From Congeria kusceri (lineage: Eukaryota > Mollusca > Bivalvia > Myida > Dreissenidae): 64,000 bases of DNA. Each line of letters starts with the position of its first letter. Position 1 is the stretch's first letter. Under the pieces are notes generated by a model. It was not told where the DNA came from and made no database searches. It was given only the letters and a program-made list of their open reading frames with translations. The stretch spans positions 27,436,634 through 27,500,633 of the forward strand of contig CM051040.1 of NCBI GenBank assembly GCA_027627225.1. The letters are read 5' to 3'. Both the position numbers and the translations under genes were made by a program. Below, one piece after another: positions 40,700-52,739 of this stretch.

Positions 40700-41850
40700 G
40701 AAAAACCAGAAGATTATATCATCATATGTGCAAAGTAGGCTGATAGCCCCTTCTGGCTTTCAAGGGGCGATTTCTGTATGAATTATTTCATTAATTGTAT
40801 TACCGTGTATATTTATTGAATGTGTATTCTTTTTTTATAGCATAAATGAAGGATTGTTTTGAAATGCATTACATACAAACATAACATTACATTCAAACTA
40901 AAACCAGAGACATCTTTAATATCAATTAACATCGATAACCACTGCATATCTAACCGTACTGCGTTTTACATATTGTTACAGTATAATACATGTACACGTA
41001 TCATATTTTGTGCAGCAAGTATCAATACTGTGATGCTTTAATTCGCAAATCGAAATGTATGATCTTGAAAACGTACTTTACACAGTATATACATCTTAGC
41101 TCACATGCTATAAATATAATGAGTGAACACATACTTTTTAATGACAGATAATAAAGAAATGATAAAAACAAATCTGGGAGAAAATTCATTATCAAATATA
41201 TTATTATACGAGGGGTGAACAATAAATTCTTGAACACATAGATAAACAATGTTTTAAAATGTAGGGGGAAAAAATGCAGAAAAGTAGAAACACATGTATA
41301 AATATCATGATGTGTAAATTTCATAGCAAAATAACAATAAGTAACCAAATAAACAACATTTAAGTATATCTTTGATTTGACGTCAACGTTATTTTTTTTC
41401 TTCAAATTTTAAAACTACCATTACCTTATATTCTGATTAATTAATATATAGAATATTCCTGCCTATGGAACTACTGAGGACAAATGTTCCAATAGTAAGT
41501 TCTATCAAACAATTTTAACAGTACGAACGTATTTGTTTTCAGTGCTGTCGTCGATTTTGAGAAACTATGAGTCATTTGGGGCAAGCCTGGGCGAGCATCT
41601 AATGTTATTATTGAAAATTATTCCCATTTTGAAATCTCGTATACCCTTTTCAGACTAGTTATATAACCACCCTTTCTGTGGCATTACATTGTCTATATTC
41701 AGCTTGGTTTATTGTGATGTTATTCCTAGCATCACACAAAATTTCATAACATCCCGCTGCACAAAGTAACAATCTGACGTCAGTTTACGTTTCGTTGCAA
41801 ACTATCATGTCGTCAATGACGATCAGTAGTTAGGCAACCAAAATATATAT
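40700..41850. other. AT-rich, presumed 3' UTR or intergenic
   Basis: No coding sequence recognised. An open stretch after an acceptor-like TTGTTTTCAG at 41541 (ends 41658) matches no family. The ORF on the minus strand at 41022-41405 is low-complexity and unconvincing. Confidence 0.4.
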
Positions 41851-41852
41851 AT

Positions 41853-42052
41853 ATGAGGCGTGCGTGGGAAAACCAGGCTTAATGCATGTGCGTAGTGTCG
41901 TCCCGGATTAACCTTTGCAGACCGCACAGGCTAATCCGGAACGGCACTTTCCGCTTTTATGGTATTTTCGGTTTCAAGGAAGTCTCTTCAGAAAAATTAA
42001 TCCACTGTAGTCGCATGCATTAAGCACGGTTTTCCCTCGACACGCCTCATAT
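41853..42052. mobile_element. Fold-back MITE, family B (copy 2, shortened)
   Basis: ATGAGGCGTGCGTGGGAAAA ... TCGTCCCGGATTAACC ... ACTTTCCGCTTTTATGG ... TCGACACGCCTCAT. It lacks the second internal inverted module present in copies 1 and 3. Confidence 0.85.
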
Positions 42053-42054
42053 TA

Positions 42055-42907
42055 TAATTTCATTCCACTTCCGGAAACAGAAACATCATGCATGTCCTTG
42101 AAGTCTTATCAGTTCGGTAAGGTTTCAGGCCATATCAAATCACATTCAAGGAGTAGATTCATCGATAAATGTTTTATGAATTTAGCTGCGGTGGTTGTGG
42201 TTATAGTGGTTTCTATGGTGATTCATATCATATGTGTGACACAGACTATTGAAAAAAACATTGTATATGCGGATAAGGCTGATGTGTTTTATTTTTCGAC
42301 AAAAATATAGCATGTGTCCACGAATGTATTGATCACCTTTCGTATATTTGATAGTGAATTTGTTTTTCAGAAAAGTTTTTTTCGTCATTTTGTATGATAT
42401 GTCATTAAAAATGTAATATCCTTAAACATAGGTTTTAAGTTGATGCTATCAATACAAAACACGTATTTATAAAAAAAACAACATTTAATTATCGGAACAA
42501 AGTAAATAAAGCCAAAAATATATGAGACAAACTCAATAAAAAGTTCAAGGATCGGGGGCATTGTCGTTTTTAGGGTTATTAAACAAACGTATTTTTACGA
42601 ATTATCATGAGAAACGATTCATCAGATTTGTATTGTACGGTTGCTTATTATTGTTGTAAATTGTTTTAAGCGTATCAATCTGAACAAGAATTAATCAATC
42701 CGTTGCAATCCAGTCAATAACACAAAACGAAATTAATATAATATATACAAGTCCATTAAAATGCAAGTAACCTAACGGCAATATACAGTACTACGCGTCT
42801 AGCTTCTTTGCTATATTTGTATGATTACTGATTTAACAGCTCTACGTTTTGTACTGTTTGTGCATTGTTGTAAAGAATACATTAACTAACAAAACGAAAT
42901 TAATATA
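42055..42907. other. AT-rich intergenic, no feature recognised
   Basis: A small frame at 42092-42310 has a hydrophobic stretch (VVVVIVVSMVIHIICV) but no splice context or family match. Confidence 0.35.
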
Positions 42908-43171
42908 ATATGAGGCGCGTCGTTGGAACTTAATGCATGTGCGTAAAGTGTCGTCCCGGATTAGCCTGTGCAGTCCGCACAAGCTAATCCGGGACGGTAC
43001 TTTCCGCTTTTGTGGTATTTTCTGTTTCATGGAAGTCTCTTCTAAACATAAATCCACTGTAGGCGGAAAGTGCCCTCCCTGATTAGCCTGTGCGGACTGC
43101 ACAGGTTAATCCGGGACGACACTTTACGCACATGCATTAAGACCGGTTTTCTCACGACGCGCCACATATAT
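42908..43171. mobile_element. Fold-back MITE, family B (copy 3)
   Basis: ATGAGGCGCGTCGTTGG to CACGACGCGCCACATATAT with both inner palindromic modules (ATTAGCCTGTGCAGTCCGCA and its inverse). Near-identical in layout to copy 1. Confidence 0.9.
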
Positions 43172-44170
43172 ACAAGTCCATAAAGTAACCTACAGGCAAT
43201 ATATCAAAGCCAGCTATACGTTTGTACAGTGTGTGCAGTTATTGATAAAGCTCGCATTTCCATTGGTTGTCATCCGTTTTGAAATAAGTTCTCAAATATC
43301 AATCAGACTTCCTTCAAGTGATCTTCCAAATATAATCGGTGATAAAAATACTCTTTCAAACGTCAGGTTACATTTTCTACCTGCCACATGTAAATTAAAT
43401 TGACTTAGTCCGTAGTTAAACAGTTGTCTGGGCGTCATTGCGTCGACTATATGGAAACTGTTCAAATTGATGCCTTTCGATGCGAATTTTGCTTCGGGTG
43501 GGGGCGAATGTTAACAGGGTCAAATCATATTCTGTGTTTAAGGTATATATGAGTCGACGAAAGCCTCGTAAAAAGCAGTTTTTCCATACGTTTTGAAATG
43601 GTAATATTTATTTTAACATTGCATTTTTAACTTGTTTCATTTATTTATTTATTAATAACTAATTTAAACATGTTAACATATCCAATAACTTGTTTCAATT
43701 ATTTATTAATAAAATCTGGTTGTATTCACGAAGTTGTGGACATAATACGTTTTTCATTTTTTTTTTTATATAGAAATGTATCTTTATTTGCTATAACACG
43801 CTGATTGTGAAATAATAAATACGTTCAATATTTTCTATATATGTGACTTGTATAGGTGATTTATACAATGACATGATAATACTACTAATCAAACTAGACT
43901 GGTTCCAGATCTGTGTCTACAGACTCTTGATTATCAAGAAAAGACATATACGAACCAGTCACAGTAGCTTTGTGGCTGAGTGTTTGAGTACTTTTGACTG
44001 TACCGACCTACCTACACATGTTTGAAGTTTATGACTATAACATGAGACATTCTGTTGTTTTATTTTATTTTAGTTTGCGTATGTAGATGTTTGCAATGTG
44101 TATTTATGAAAATAAACAATGTATCTGATTCCATTGTTTTTCTTAAGTGTCCATTCGGAAACATCGTGTC
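43172..44170. other. AT-rich intergenic
   Basis: Local duplication of CTTGTTTCA(A/T)TTATTTATT around 43630-43710. Nothing else seen. Confidence 0.4.
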
Positions 44171-44395
44171 AGGGGCCTCTATCAACAAAGTTCCTAAGAG
44201 AACTCTTAACTTAAGTTGCACTTTAGTGGAAATTTCAGATCATTTTGTCTATGTGAAATCCAACGATTTCTGTTTACAAAAAGGTAAAATTATAAGCTCC
44301 TAAGCAGTATTTACTAGTTTCAAACATTTTAATTAAAAAAGACCTACACATGATAGCAAGAGACATAAGGAATTTTATGAATTTGGACCAAGGTT
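44171..44395. mobile_element. MITE family C (copy 2, right end truncated)
   Basis: AGGGGCCTCTATCAACAAAG, CTCTTAACTTAAGTTGC and GGAATTTTATGAATTTGG correspond to blocks of the 55230 copy, but the GGAGCTTTGTG-type right end is missing. Confidence 0.65.
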
Positions 44396-45060
44396 AGTAT
44401 TTGCCAGAAATATTGTTTGTTTACAACTTAGGGTGTACGTCTTGAATTGAATACCAATTTGTAAAATAATGTACATTGTTTATATAACAAATATGACGAC
44501 CGTCGTTAAGTAAAAGACCTATACTATTAAGAAAACATAAAAATACTAGTTTTGCTATTTCACTTGTTCAACTTCTCGAATATACCAAACCTTAAGCAAT
44601 AGACACACACCCAATACAACCTGTTTTGGACAAGACGTTGACATATTTTAAGTATGTAAATTGCATGGATAAAGCCATGTTGTTCTTCCACTGATAACTC
44701 CCGTATCTTATCTTCACAATTACTTTGTACCATTTTAATGATGTCATCAAGATACTTCTTGCTAGAGATTCACTGTGCCTATTACTTAAAAAGCAGTACG
44801 CTTTGTTTTATTTTCAAGTGAAACTACAGGATTTTAAACACCCACATTGTTAAGCAGTAATACATGAAACACACACATTTTTTCTTTGGACGAATATGAA
44901 TGGATTATGAAAACATGTTCACGTATACCTAAAATAATTAAGTTAAAATGCCCACATTTGAAATAGGAATTGATTTGGTTTACTATTGTCAAGAAAATGA
45001 AGTAAACAAGACACTGTGTTCGATAAACACACATGCCCACGGTTAGTGCTGGACAGCCCA
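44396..45060. other. AT-rich intergenic, nothing recognised
   Basis: No repeat or coding signal that I can support. Confidence 0.4.
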
Positions 45061-45069
45061 ATTGAAATA

Positions 45070-45628
45070 TTTCAATACCAAATTAGGTCACGGTCAAAGT
45101 GAGGTTGGGTGATATGGGTGGATTCCGAACGGCTATAAGTAACAACTGTGTAAATATCCAAGTGTTGTAGTAAGCGGTGTTGGTGCTAGACGAAACGGTA
45201 AAATCTATTTAACTAATAAATGGCACTTTTGAATTATTATAAGTCCAAATTAGGTCAAGGTCAAGGTCAAAGTGAGGTTGGGTTATATGGGTGGATTGGG
45301 GATGGTCATTAGCAACAACTGTGTAAGTATCCAAGTGTTATAGCAAGCGGTGTTGGTGCTAGACGAAACGGTAAAATCTAGTTAACCAAGAAACAGCCGA
45401 TTTAAATTATTATAAGTGCAACTTAGGTCAAGGTCAAAGTCAAAGTGAGGTTGGTTATATGGGTGGACAGGGAATGGTCATAAGCAACAACTGTGTAAGT
45501 ATCCAAGTGTTGTAGTAAGCGATGTTGGTGCTATACGAAACGGTAAAATCTACTTAACCTTGTCGTGGACGGACGGACAGGACAGTCACTATATGCCTCC
45601 CGCATCAAGGTGCCGGTGGCATAAAAAT
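45070..45628 (+). mobile_element. Three ~180-bp tandem units ending in a GGTGCCGGTGGCATAA-type terminus
   Basis: Units share AGGTCAAGGTCAAAGTGAGG, GGGTGGATTGGGGATGGTCA, AGTATCCAAGTGTTGTAG and GACGAAACGGTAAAATCTA. The right end is GACGGACGGACAGGACAG ... AAGGTGCCGGTGGCATAAAA, a typical bivalve element terminus. The matching left end was not found. Confidence 0.75.
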
Positions 45629-45984
45629 ACAGCAATGCTTATACCTTTCTTCCAACCAAATGTACTTGTATGTATGGTTCAACCGATAAACTTAACGAAA
45701 ATCATTAATAAACTCGTAAAATGTCTTCCAAAACCATATTAACACATACTTTTATCTGATTGACAATATTATTGGCATACTGTTAATAACCTGTACCAGA
45801 ATCGTTCGATTCAAAGTGCCAGACACATATTGTAACTAACAATAACTTTAAGGGACGTATTAACAGTTTCTTTTTGTATTTGTTTTTGAAAAACAAAACA
45901 AAAATATCTTAACAAACTAAAGCCTCTGCGCCAACCACCCATATAGTCTTGAAGCATAAAACACCTATCAATATTCCTCCCCTG

Positions 45985-46320
45985 TGTGTGTGTGTGTGGG
46001 GGGGGGGGGGTCATATACGCGACTTTGGACTGAAAGCTTTTTTGTCTTCAAGCGGAATTTTATAATCCGAATGACTGGGTCCCGGGAAATAACGTTTGGT
46101 TGGAGTTTAAATCCCGGGATAACTTTTGGGTAATTTAAACGCCGGCTTTTGCAGACAACTTAAAGATGGCAGACGCGCTTACACCAAGCATCTCCCATTG
46201 TGGGGATTTAGACAAAAATGATGGGCTCTAGGGTGGGGAATTAGACCCAAAAATATAATTAGTCAAATTCCACTAGGTCAGTCCGCCGCTCCACCCTGGG
46301 GGAAATTTATGCACTATAAA
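45985..46320. mobile_element. Dispersed repeat family D (copy 1)
   Basis: After a (TG)n-G-run: ATACGCGACTTTGGACTGAA, GGGTCCCGGGAAATA, TGGGGATTTAGACAAAAATG, GGGGAATTAGACCC, AGTCCGCCGCTCC. The same blocks in the same order occur at 58650-58945. Confidence 0.75.
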
Positions 46321-46467
46321 CTAAGACAAAATTAGTCAACTGGGTTGAGGCACCGTCTGAAATAACAGCCATGTGTGCAACAGCTTTTGTTACATTTACA
46401 AGATAAGAAGAGCATCTTAACCTTGCACTGTAACGTCACAAATGTGCTGGACATTAATTATTATTCT

Positions 46468-46471
<4 letters not shown>

Positions 46472-46498
<27 letters not shown>

Positions 46499-46500
46499 CT
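46472..46500. repeat. C-run and (TC)n microsatellite
   Basis: About ten C followed by a run of TC dinucleotides. Confidence 0.95.
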
Positions 46501-47925
46501 GGTTGTGCTGTACGTGTGTGAGACCCACTGTATTTTGGGGTTGGATGCGGCATGTTTATCATTGTTTTGCTGTAGATGCGTGAGTTCCATTGAAGATATG
46601 AGTCCACTGCAAGTAAAGTGTGATTTTGGGGTTGGATGCAGCATGTTTATCATTGTTTTGCTGTAGATGCGTGAGACCCACTCTAAGTCAAGTGTCGTTC
46701 TAGGTAGGAGGCGGTATGTTTATCATTGTTTTGCTGTAGATATGTGAGTCCACTGCAAGTCAAGTGTGGTTTGAGGTTGGAGGCGGCATGTTTATCATTG
46801 TTTTGCTGTAGATGTGTGAATCTCAATGTCAGTCCAGTGTGGTTTGGGGTTAGAGACGGCATGTGGGTCATTGTTTTGCTGTAGATGTGTGAGTAGTCCA
46901 GTGTATTTTAGGGTTGGAGACGGCATGTTTATCATTGTTTGCTGTAGATGTGTGAGTCCCAATGTCAGTCCAGTGTGGTTTGGGGTTGGAGACGGCATGT
47001 TTATCATTGTTTTGCTGTAGATGTGTGAATCTCAATGTCAGTCCAGTGTGGTTTGGGGTTGGGGTTTATCATTGTTTTGCTGTAAATGGGTGAGTAGTCC
47101 AGTGTGGTTTGAGGTTGGAGACTGCATGTTTATTATTGTTTTGCTGTAGATGCGTGAGACCCACTCTAAGTCAATGTGGTTCTAGGTAGGATGCGTCATG
47201 TTTATCCTTGTTTTGCTGTAGATATGTGAGTCCACTGCAAGTCAAGTTTGGTTTGAGGTTGGAGGCGGCATGTTTATCATTGTTTTGCTGTAGATGTGTG
47301 AGTAGTCCAGTGTGGTTTGAGGTTGGAGACGGCATGTTTATCATTGTTTTGCTGTAGATGTGTGAATCTCAATGTCAGTCCAGTGTGGTTTGGGGTTGGG
47401 GTTTATCATTGTTTTGCTGTAAATGGGTGAGTAGTCCAGTGTGGTTTGAGGTTGGAGACTGCATGTTTATCATTGTTTTGCTGTAGATGTGTGAGTAGTC
47501 CAGTGTGGTTTGGGGTTGGAGACGGCATGTTTATCATTGTTTTGCTGTAGATGTGTGAATCTCAATGTCAGTCCAGTGTGGTTTGGGGTTGGGGTTTATC
47601 ATTGTTTTGCTGTAAATGGGTGAGTAGTCCAGTGTGGTTTGAGGTTGGAGACTGCATGTTTATTATTGTTTTGCTGTAGATGCGTGAGACCCACTCTAAG
47701 TCAATGTGGTTCTAGGTAGGATGCGTCATGTTTATCCTTGTTTTGCTGTAGATATGTGAGTCCACTGCAAGTCAAGTTTGGTTTGAGGTTGGAGGCGGCA
47801 TGTTTATCATTGTTTTGCTGTAGATGTGTGAGTAGTCCAGTGTGGTTTGAGGTTGGAGACGGCATGTTTATCATTGTTTTGCTGTAGATATGTGAGTCCC
47901 ACTCTATGTTAAATGAAAGGAAGCA
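46500..47925 (+). repeat. ~60-80-bp satellite with acceptor-like core
   Basis: About 22 units share GGCATGTTTATCATTGTTTTGCTGTAGATGTGTGAGTCC-like blocks (core TTATCATTGTTTTGCTGTAG) and GTCCAGTGTGGTTTGAGGTT. A higher-order duplication is plain: about 47020-47350 is repeated at about 47560-47880. TTGTTTTGCTGTAG is a good splice acceptor, but I found no exon after the last copy. Confidence 0.88.
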
Positions 47926-48551
47926 GTGTTATGTCTACTTTTTTCATAAGACTGGTTAATGTGAGTAGTGCAAGTGTTTTGTGTAAAAAAAGTGTATATC
48001 GATTAAGTCTTTGGTTGTTCTAATAGCAATACATGTCTTAAATGTGAGGCTCCTGACTTTATTCCCACCGTGACAGCTTTATGGTACATTGTATTATTTT
48101 GGGAATAAAAAAACGTATGCCAAGGTTTATTTGTTTTCAGTAAAACATTCCCTTGCATGTATCTCATATTTCAGTTTTAATGTCAAGTCACACCTTTATG
48201 TTACGTCAACTTGTAGTCATCAAGTAGTTGAAATAAAACAGCACATTCTCAAGCCCAACAGATTGTAAAACATTATTTTCAAATCGATCTTTAAACAGGA
48301 AAACGAAATGCAACTTTGACATCATGTGAACAAAAACATCGTTTAGGCGGAAATATTTCCTTATTTATGCAGATTTTTGTGATAATAGACTAATCGTCCT
48401 AGTACTTTATAGCTAGCATTTATTTCTTTAAATTAATTATGTTTGACACTTTATCCGTAAACATGAAAATTTCAATAGTTTATAACAATGCGAAGGTTTT
48501 AATTATGAGCTTAAACTGCACTGACGCTACATATAAGGGTTTATGTCCGCC
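47926..48551. other. AT-rich intergenic
   Basis: Nothing recognised. Confidence 0.4.
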
Positions 48552-49150
48552 TGTCAAAATGTATTTAAATACAAGAAAAGCAATGATGCCATGCGCCTGT
48601 CAAAATGTATTTAAATACAAGAAAAGCAATGATGCCATGCGCCTGTCAAAATGTATTTAAATACAAGAAAAGCAATGATGCCATGCGCCTGTCAAAATGT
48701 ATTTAAATACAAGAAAAGCAATGATGCCATGCGCCTGTCAAAATGTATTTAAATACAAGAAAAGCAATGATGCCATGCGCCAGACAAAATGTATTTAAAT
48801 ACAAGAAAAGCAATGATGCCATGCGCCAGACAAAATGTATTTAAATACAAGAAAAGCAATGATGCCATGCGCCAGACAAAATGTATTTAAATACAAGAAA
48901 AGCAATGATGCCATGCGCCTGTCAAAATGTATTTAAATACAAGACAAGCAATGATGCCATGCGCCAGACAAAATGTATTTAAATACAAGAAAAGCAATGA
49001 TGCCATGCGCCTGTCAAAATGTATTTAAATACAAGAAAAGCAATGATGCCATGCGCCTGTCAAAATGTATTTAAATACAAGAAAAGCAATGATGCCATGC
49101 GCCTGTCCAAATGTATTTAAATACAAGAAAAGCAATGATGCCATGCGCCA
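48552..49150 (+). repeat. 46-bp satellite, 13 copies
   Basis: Units of TGTCAAAATGTATTTAAATA plus CAAGAAAAGCAATGATGCCA and TGCGCC; variants have CAGACAAAATG. Copies are nearly identical, so the array is young. It contains the palindrome ATTTAAAT. Confidence 0.95.
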
Positions 49151-49479
49151 GAGAGTGTCGTTGAAGGGGCATACAAGCGGGAAAAAACGAAACTTAAAAA
49201 AACGTTAATATGCATGATGGAGTCAACAAACCGTTAAATCATTCTCCTGGGGCTGTATTTATATCGCTCTTTTGGAAACAAGCGCGTATTAAAAGATCCT
49301 ATGTCTGAGGAAAATTCCGTCATTATTTCAAGTAAAATAAACCGATCATACCATACAAATACAGTCACGTTTTTCATCAGTGATATCTGGATAACCTTAA
49401 TAATTTAACAATATTAAAATTGTATCGGTGTTGTTGGTATTCCTGTTCCAAAACGTATCGAACTATGTTCAGTTTAAAC
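49151..49479. other. AT-rich spacer between two satellites
   Basis: Nothing recognised. Confidence 0.4.
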
Positions 49480-52127
49480 TATTATTCTTATGAGCGTACT
49501 GCTGTATGTTCATCTTAAAGGAACTATTATTTCTATGAACGTACAGCAGCATGTTAATCTTAAAGGGACTAGTATTCATATGAGCGTACTGGAATATGTT
49601 CATCTTATAGAAACTATTATTTCTATGAGCGTACTGCTGTATGTTCATCTTAAAGGAACTATTATTTCTATGAACGTACAGCAGTATGTTAATCTTAAAG
49701 GAACTGGTATTCATATGAGCGTACTGGAATATGTTCATCTTATAGAAACTATTATTTCTATGAACGTACTGCAGTATGTTCATCTTATAGAAACTATTAT
49801 TTCTATGAACGTACTGCAGCATGTTAATCTTAAAGGGACTAGTATTCATATGAGCGTACTGGAATATGTTCATCTTATAGAAACTATTATTTCTATGAGC
49901 GTACTGCTGTATGTTCATCTTAAAGGAACTATTATTTCTATGAACGTACAGCAGTATGTTAATCTTAAAGGAACTGGTTTCATATGAGCGTACTGGAATA
50001 TGTTCATCTTATAGAAACTATTATTTCTATGAACGTACTGCAGTATGTTCATCTTATAGAAACTATTATTTCTATGAACGTACTGCAGCATGTTAATCTT
50101 AAAGGGACTACTATTCATATGAGCGTACTGGAATATGTTCATCTTATAGAAACTATTATTTCTATGAGCGTACTGCTGTATGTTCATCTTAAAGGAACTA
50201 ATATTTCTATGAACGTACAGCAGTATGTTAATCTTAAAGGGACTGGTATTCATATGAGCGTACTGGAATATGTTCATCTTATAGAAACTATTATTTCTAT
50301 GAACGTACTGCAGTATGTTCATCTTATAGAAACTATTATTTCTATGAACGTACTGCAGTATGTTCATCTTATAGAAACTATTATTTCTATGAACGTACTG
50401 CAGTATGTTCATCTTAAAGGGACTACTATTCATATGAGCGTACTGCAGTATGTTCATCTTATAGAAACTATTATTTCTATGAACGTACAGCAGCATGTTA
50501 ATCTTAAAGGGACTAGTATTCATATGAGCGTACTGGAATATGTTCATCTTATAGAAACTATTATTTCTATGAACGTACAGCAGTATGTTAATCTTAAAGG
50601 GACTAGTATTCATATGAGCGTACTGGAATGTGTTCATCTTATAGAAACTATTATTTCTATGAACGTACTGCAGTATGTTAATCTTAAAGGGACTACTATT
50701 CATATGTACCGCTGTATGTTCATCTTATAGAAACTATTATTTCTATGAACGTACAGCAGTATGTTAATCTTAAAGGGATTAGTATTCATATGAGCGTACT
50801 GCAGTATGTTCATCTTAAAGGAACTATTATTTCTATGAGCGTACTGGAATATGTTCATCTTATAGAAACTATTATTTCTATGAACGTACTGCAGTATGTT
50901 CATCTTATAGAAACTATTATTTCTATGAGCGTACTGCTGTATGTTCATCTTAAAGGAACTATTATTTCTATGAACGTACTGCAGTATGTTAATCTTAAAG
51001 GGACTAGTATTCATATGAGCGTACTGGAATATGTTCATCTTAAAGGAACTATTATTTCTATGAACGTACTGCAGTATGTTCATCTTATAGAAACTATTAT
51101 TCTTATGAGCGTACTGCTGTATGTTCATCTTAAAGGAACTATTATTTCTATGAACGTACAGCAGTATGTTAATCTTAAAGGGACTAGTATTCATATGAGA
51201 GTACTGGAATATGTTCATCTTATAGAAACTATTATTTCTATGAACGTACAGCAGCATGTTAATCTTAAAGGGACTAGTATTCATATGAGCGTACTGGAAT
51301 ATGTTCATCTTATAGAAACTATTATTTCTATGAACGTACTGCAGTATGTTAATCTTAAAGGGACTACTATTCATATGTACCGCTGTATGTTCATCTTATA
51401 GAAACTATTATTTCTATGAACGTACAGCAGTATGTTAATCTTAAAGGGACTAGTATTCATATGAGCGTACTGCAGTATGTTCATCTTAAAGGAACTATTA
51501 TTTCTATGAGCGTACTGGAATATGTTCATCTTATAGAAACTATTATTTCTATGAACGTACTGCAGTATGTTCATCTTATAGAAACTATTATTTCTATGAG
51601 CGTACTGCTGTATGTTCATCTTAAAGGAACTATTATTTCTATGAACGTACTGCAGTATGTTAATCTTAAAGGGACTAGTATTCATATGAGCGTACTGGAA
51701 TATGTTCATCTTAAAGGAACTATTATTTCTATGAACGTACTGCAGTATGTTAATCTTAAAGGGACTAGTATTCATATGAGCGTACTGGAATATGTTCATC
51801 TTATAGAAACTATTATTTCTATGAACGTACTGCAGTATGTTCATCTTAAAGGGACTACTATTCATATGTACCGCTGTATGTTCATCTTATAGAAACTATT
51901 ATTTCTATGAACGTACAGCAGTATGTTAATCTTAAAGGGACTAGTATTCATATGAGCGTACTGGAATATGTTCATCTTATAGAAACTATTATTTCTATGA
52001 ACGTACAGCAGTATGTTAATCTTAAAGGGACTAGTATTCATATGAGCGTACTGGAATATGTTAATCTTAAAGGAACTATTATTCCTATGTACCGCTGTAT
52101 GTTCATCTTAAACGGACTACTATTCGT
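49480..52127 (+). repeat. 45-bp satellite with higher-order structure, about 59 copies
   Basis: Two main unit types alternate: ATGTTCATCTTATAGAAACT-ATTATTTCTATGAACGTACTGCAGT and a variant with AATCTTAAAGGGACTAGTAT-TCATATGAGCGTACTGGAAT. A marker unit, TATGTACCGCTGTATGTTCA, recurs at about 50703, 51375, 51866 and 52087. It delimits blocks of about 672 bp and 492 bp that are near copies, i.e. multi-unit duplications of about 15 and 11 units. Because 45 is a multiple of three, long frames are open on both strands at once; I do not treat them as genes. Confidence 0.93.
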
Positions 52128-52133
52128 ATGAAG
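52128..52133 (+). CDS. Candidate first coding exon (Met-Lys) of a secreted protein
   Basis: ATGAAG followed by GTAATA, a plausible donor in phase 0. Joined to the exon at 52619 it gives MKVLALFATLCTLASA, a textbook signal peptide. Near-identical ATGAAG|GTACTG candidates stand at 52175, 52220 and 52310. Which one is used, if any, cannot be told from sequence. Confidence 0.4.
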
Positions 52134-52590
52134 GTAATATGCATTATGTTCTACTTAAAGGAACTATTATTCACATGAAGGTACTGCAGTATGTTTATCT
52201 GAAAGGAACTAATATTCACATGAAGGTACTGCAGTATGTTTATCTGAAAGGAACTAATATTCACATGAAGGAACTGCAGTATGTTTATCTGAAAGGAACT
52301 AATATTCACATGAAGGTACTGCAGTATGTCCATCAGAAAGGAACTATTATTGCTATGAATGTACCGCAGTATGTCCATCTTAAAGGGACTAATATTCCTA
52401 AGAACGCACAGCAGTATGTTCATCTTAAACGGACTATTATTCATATGAACGCACAGCAGTATGTTCATCTTAAACGGACTATTATTCATATGAACGTACA
52501 GCAGTATGTTCATCTTAAACGGACTATTATTCATATGAACGTACAGCAGTATGTTCATCTTAAACGGACTATTATTGAACGCATTCAAAA
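52128..52590 (+). repeat. Divergent 3' edge of the 45-bp satellite with ATGAAG|GTA units
   Basis: Units read CACATGAAGGTACTGCAGTA-TGTTTATCTGAAAGGAACTA and later CATATGAACGTACAGCAGTA-TGTTCATCTTAAACGGACTA. ATGAAG followed by a GTA donor-like string occurs at 52128, 52175, 52220 and 52310. This edge connects the satellite to the first exon of the secreted-protein gene proposed below. Confidence 0.85.
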
Positions 52591-52618
52591 ATATTATTTT
52601 ACACCGTTTCTGTTTCAG

Positions 52619-52673
52619 GTTTTAGCGTTATTTGCCACTCTCTGCACCTTGGCCAGTGCTCATCACGATTTCC
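52619..52673 (+). CDS. Signal-peptide exon of a small secreted protein
   Basis: Acceptor CCGTTTCTGTTTCAG, then VLALFATLCTLASAHHDF, then donor TTCC|GTACGT, phase 0 to phase 1. The hydrophobic core LALFATLCTL followed by A-S-A is a standard signal-peptide h-region and cleavage site. Preceded by Met-Lys it forms a complete signal peptide. The open frame that runs into it from upstream is satellite. The next exon in matching phase is at 56621. Confidence 0.6.
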
Positions 52674-52739
52674 GTACGTTGAGTTTTATATTTAAATACA
52701 GCAGCTTTATAATCGTATAAATACCATTTATCTTTTTTT

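Noticed and set aside
41542..41658. Open stretch after TTGTTTTCAG as a further Trio exon
   Set aside because: No similarity to the Trio tail and no donor or stop in a convincing position.
48552..49150. CRISPR-like regular spacing of near-identical repeats
   Set aside because: Units are contiguous 46-mers with no unique spacers, in a eukaryotic genome. It is a satellite.
49469..52720. Long frames on both strands of the 45-bp array as repeat proteins
   Set aside because: Both strands are open simultaneously and frames break at block edges. Only the last exon-sized part (52619-52673) has independent signals.
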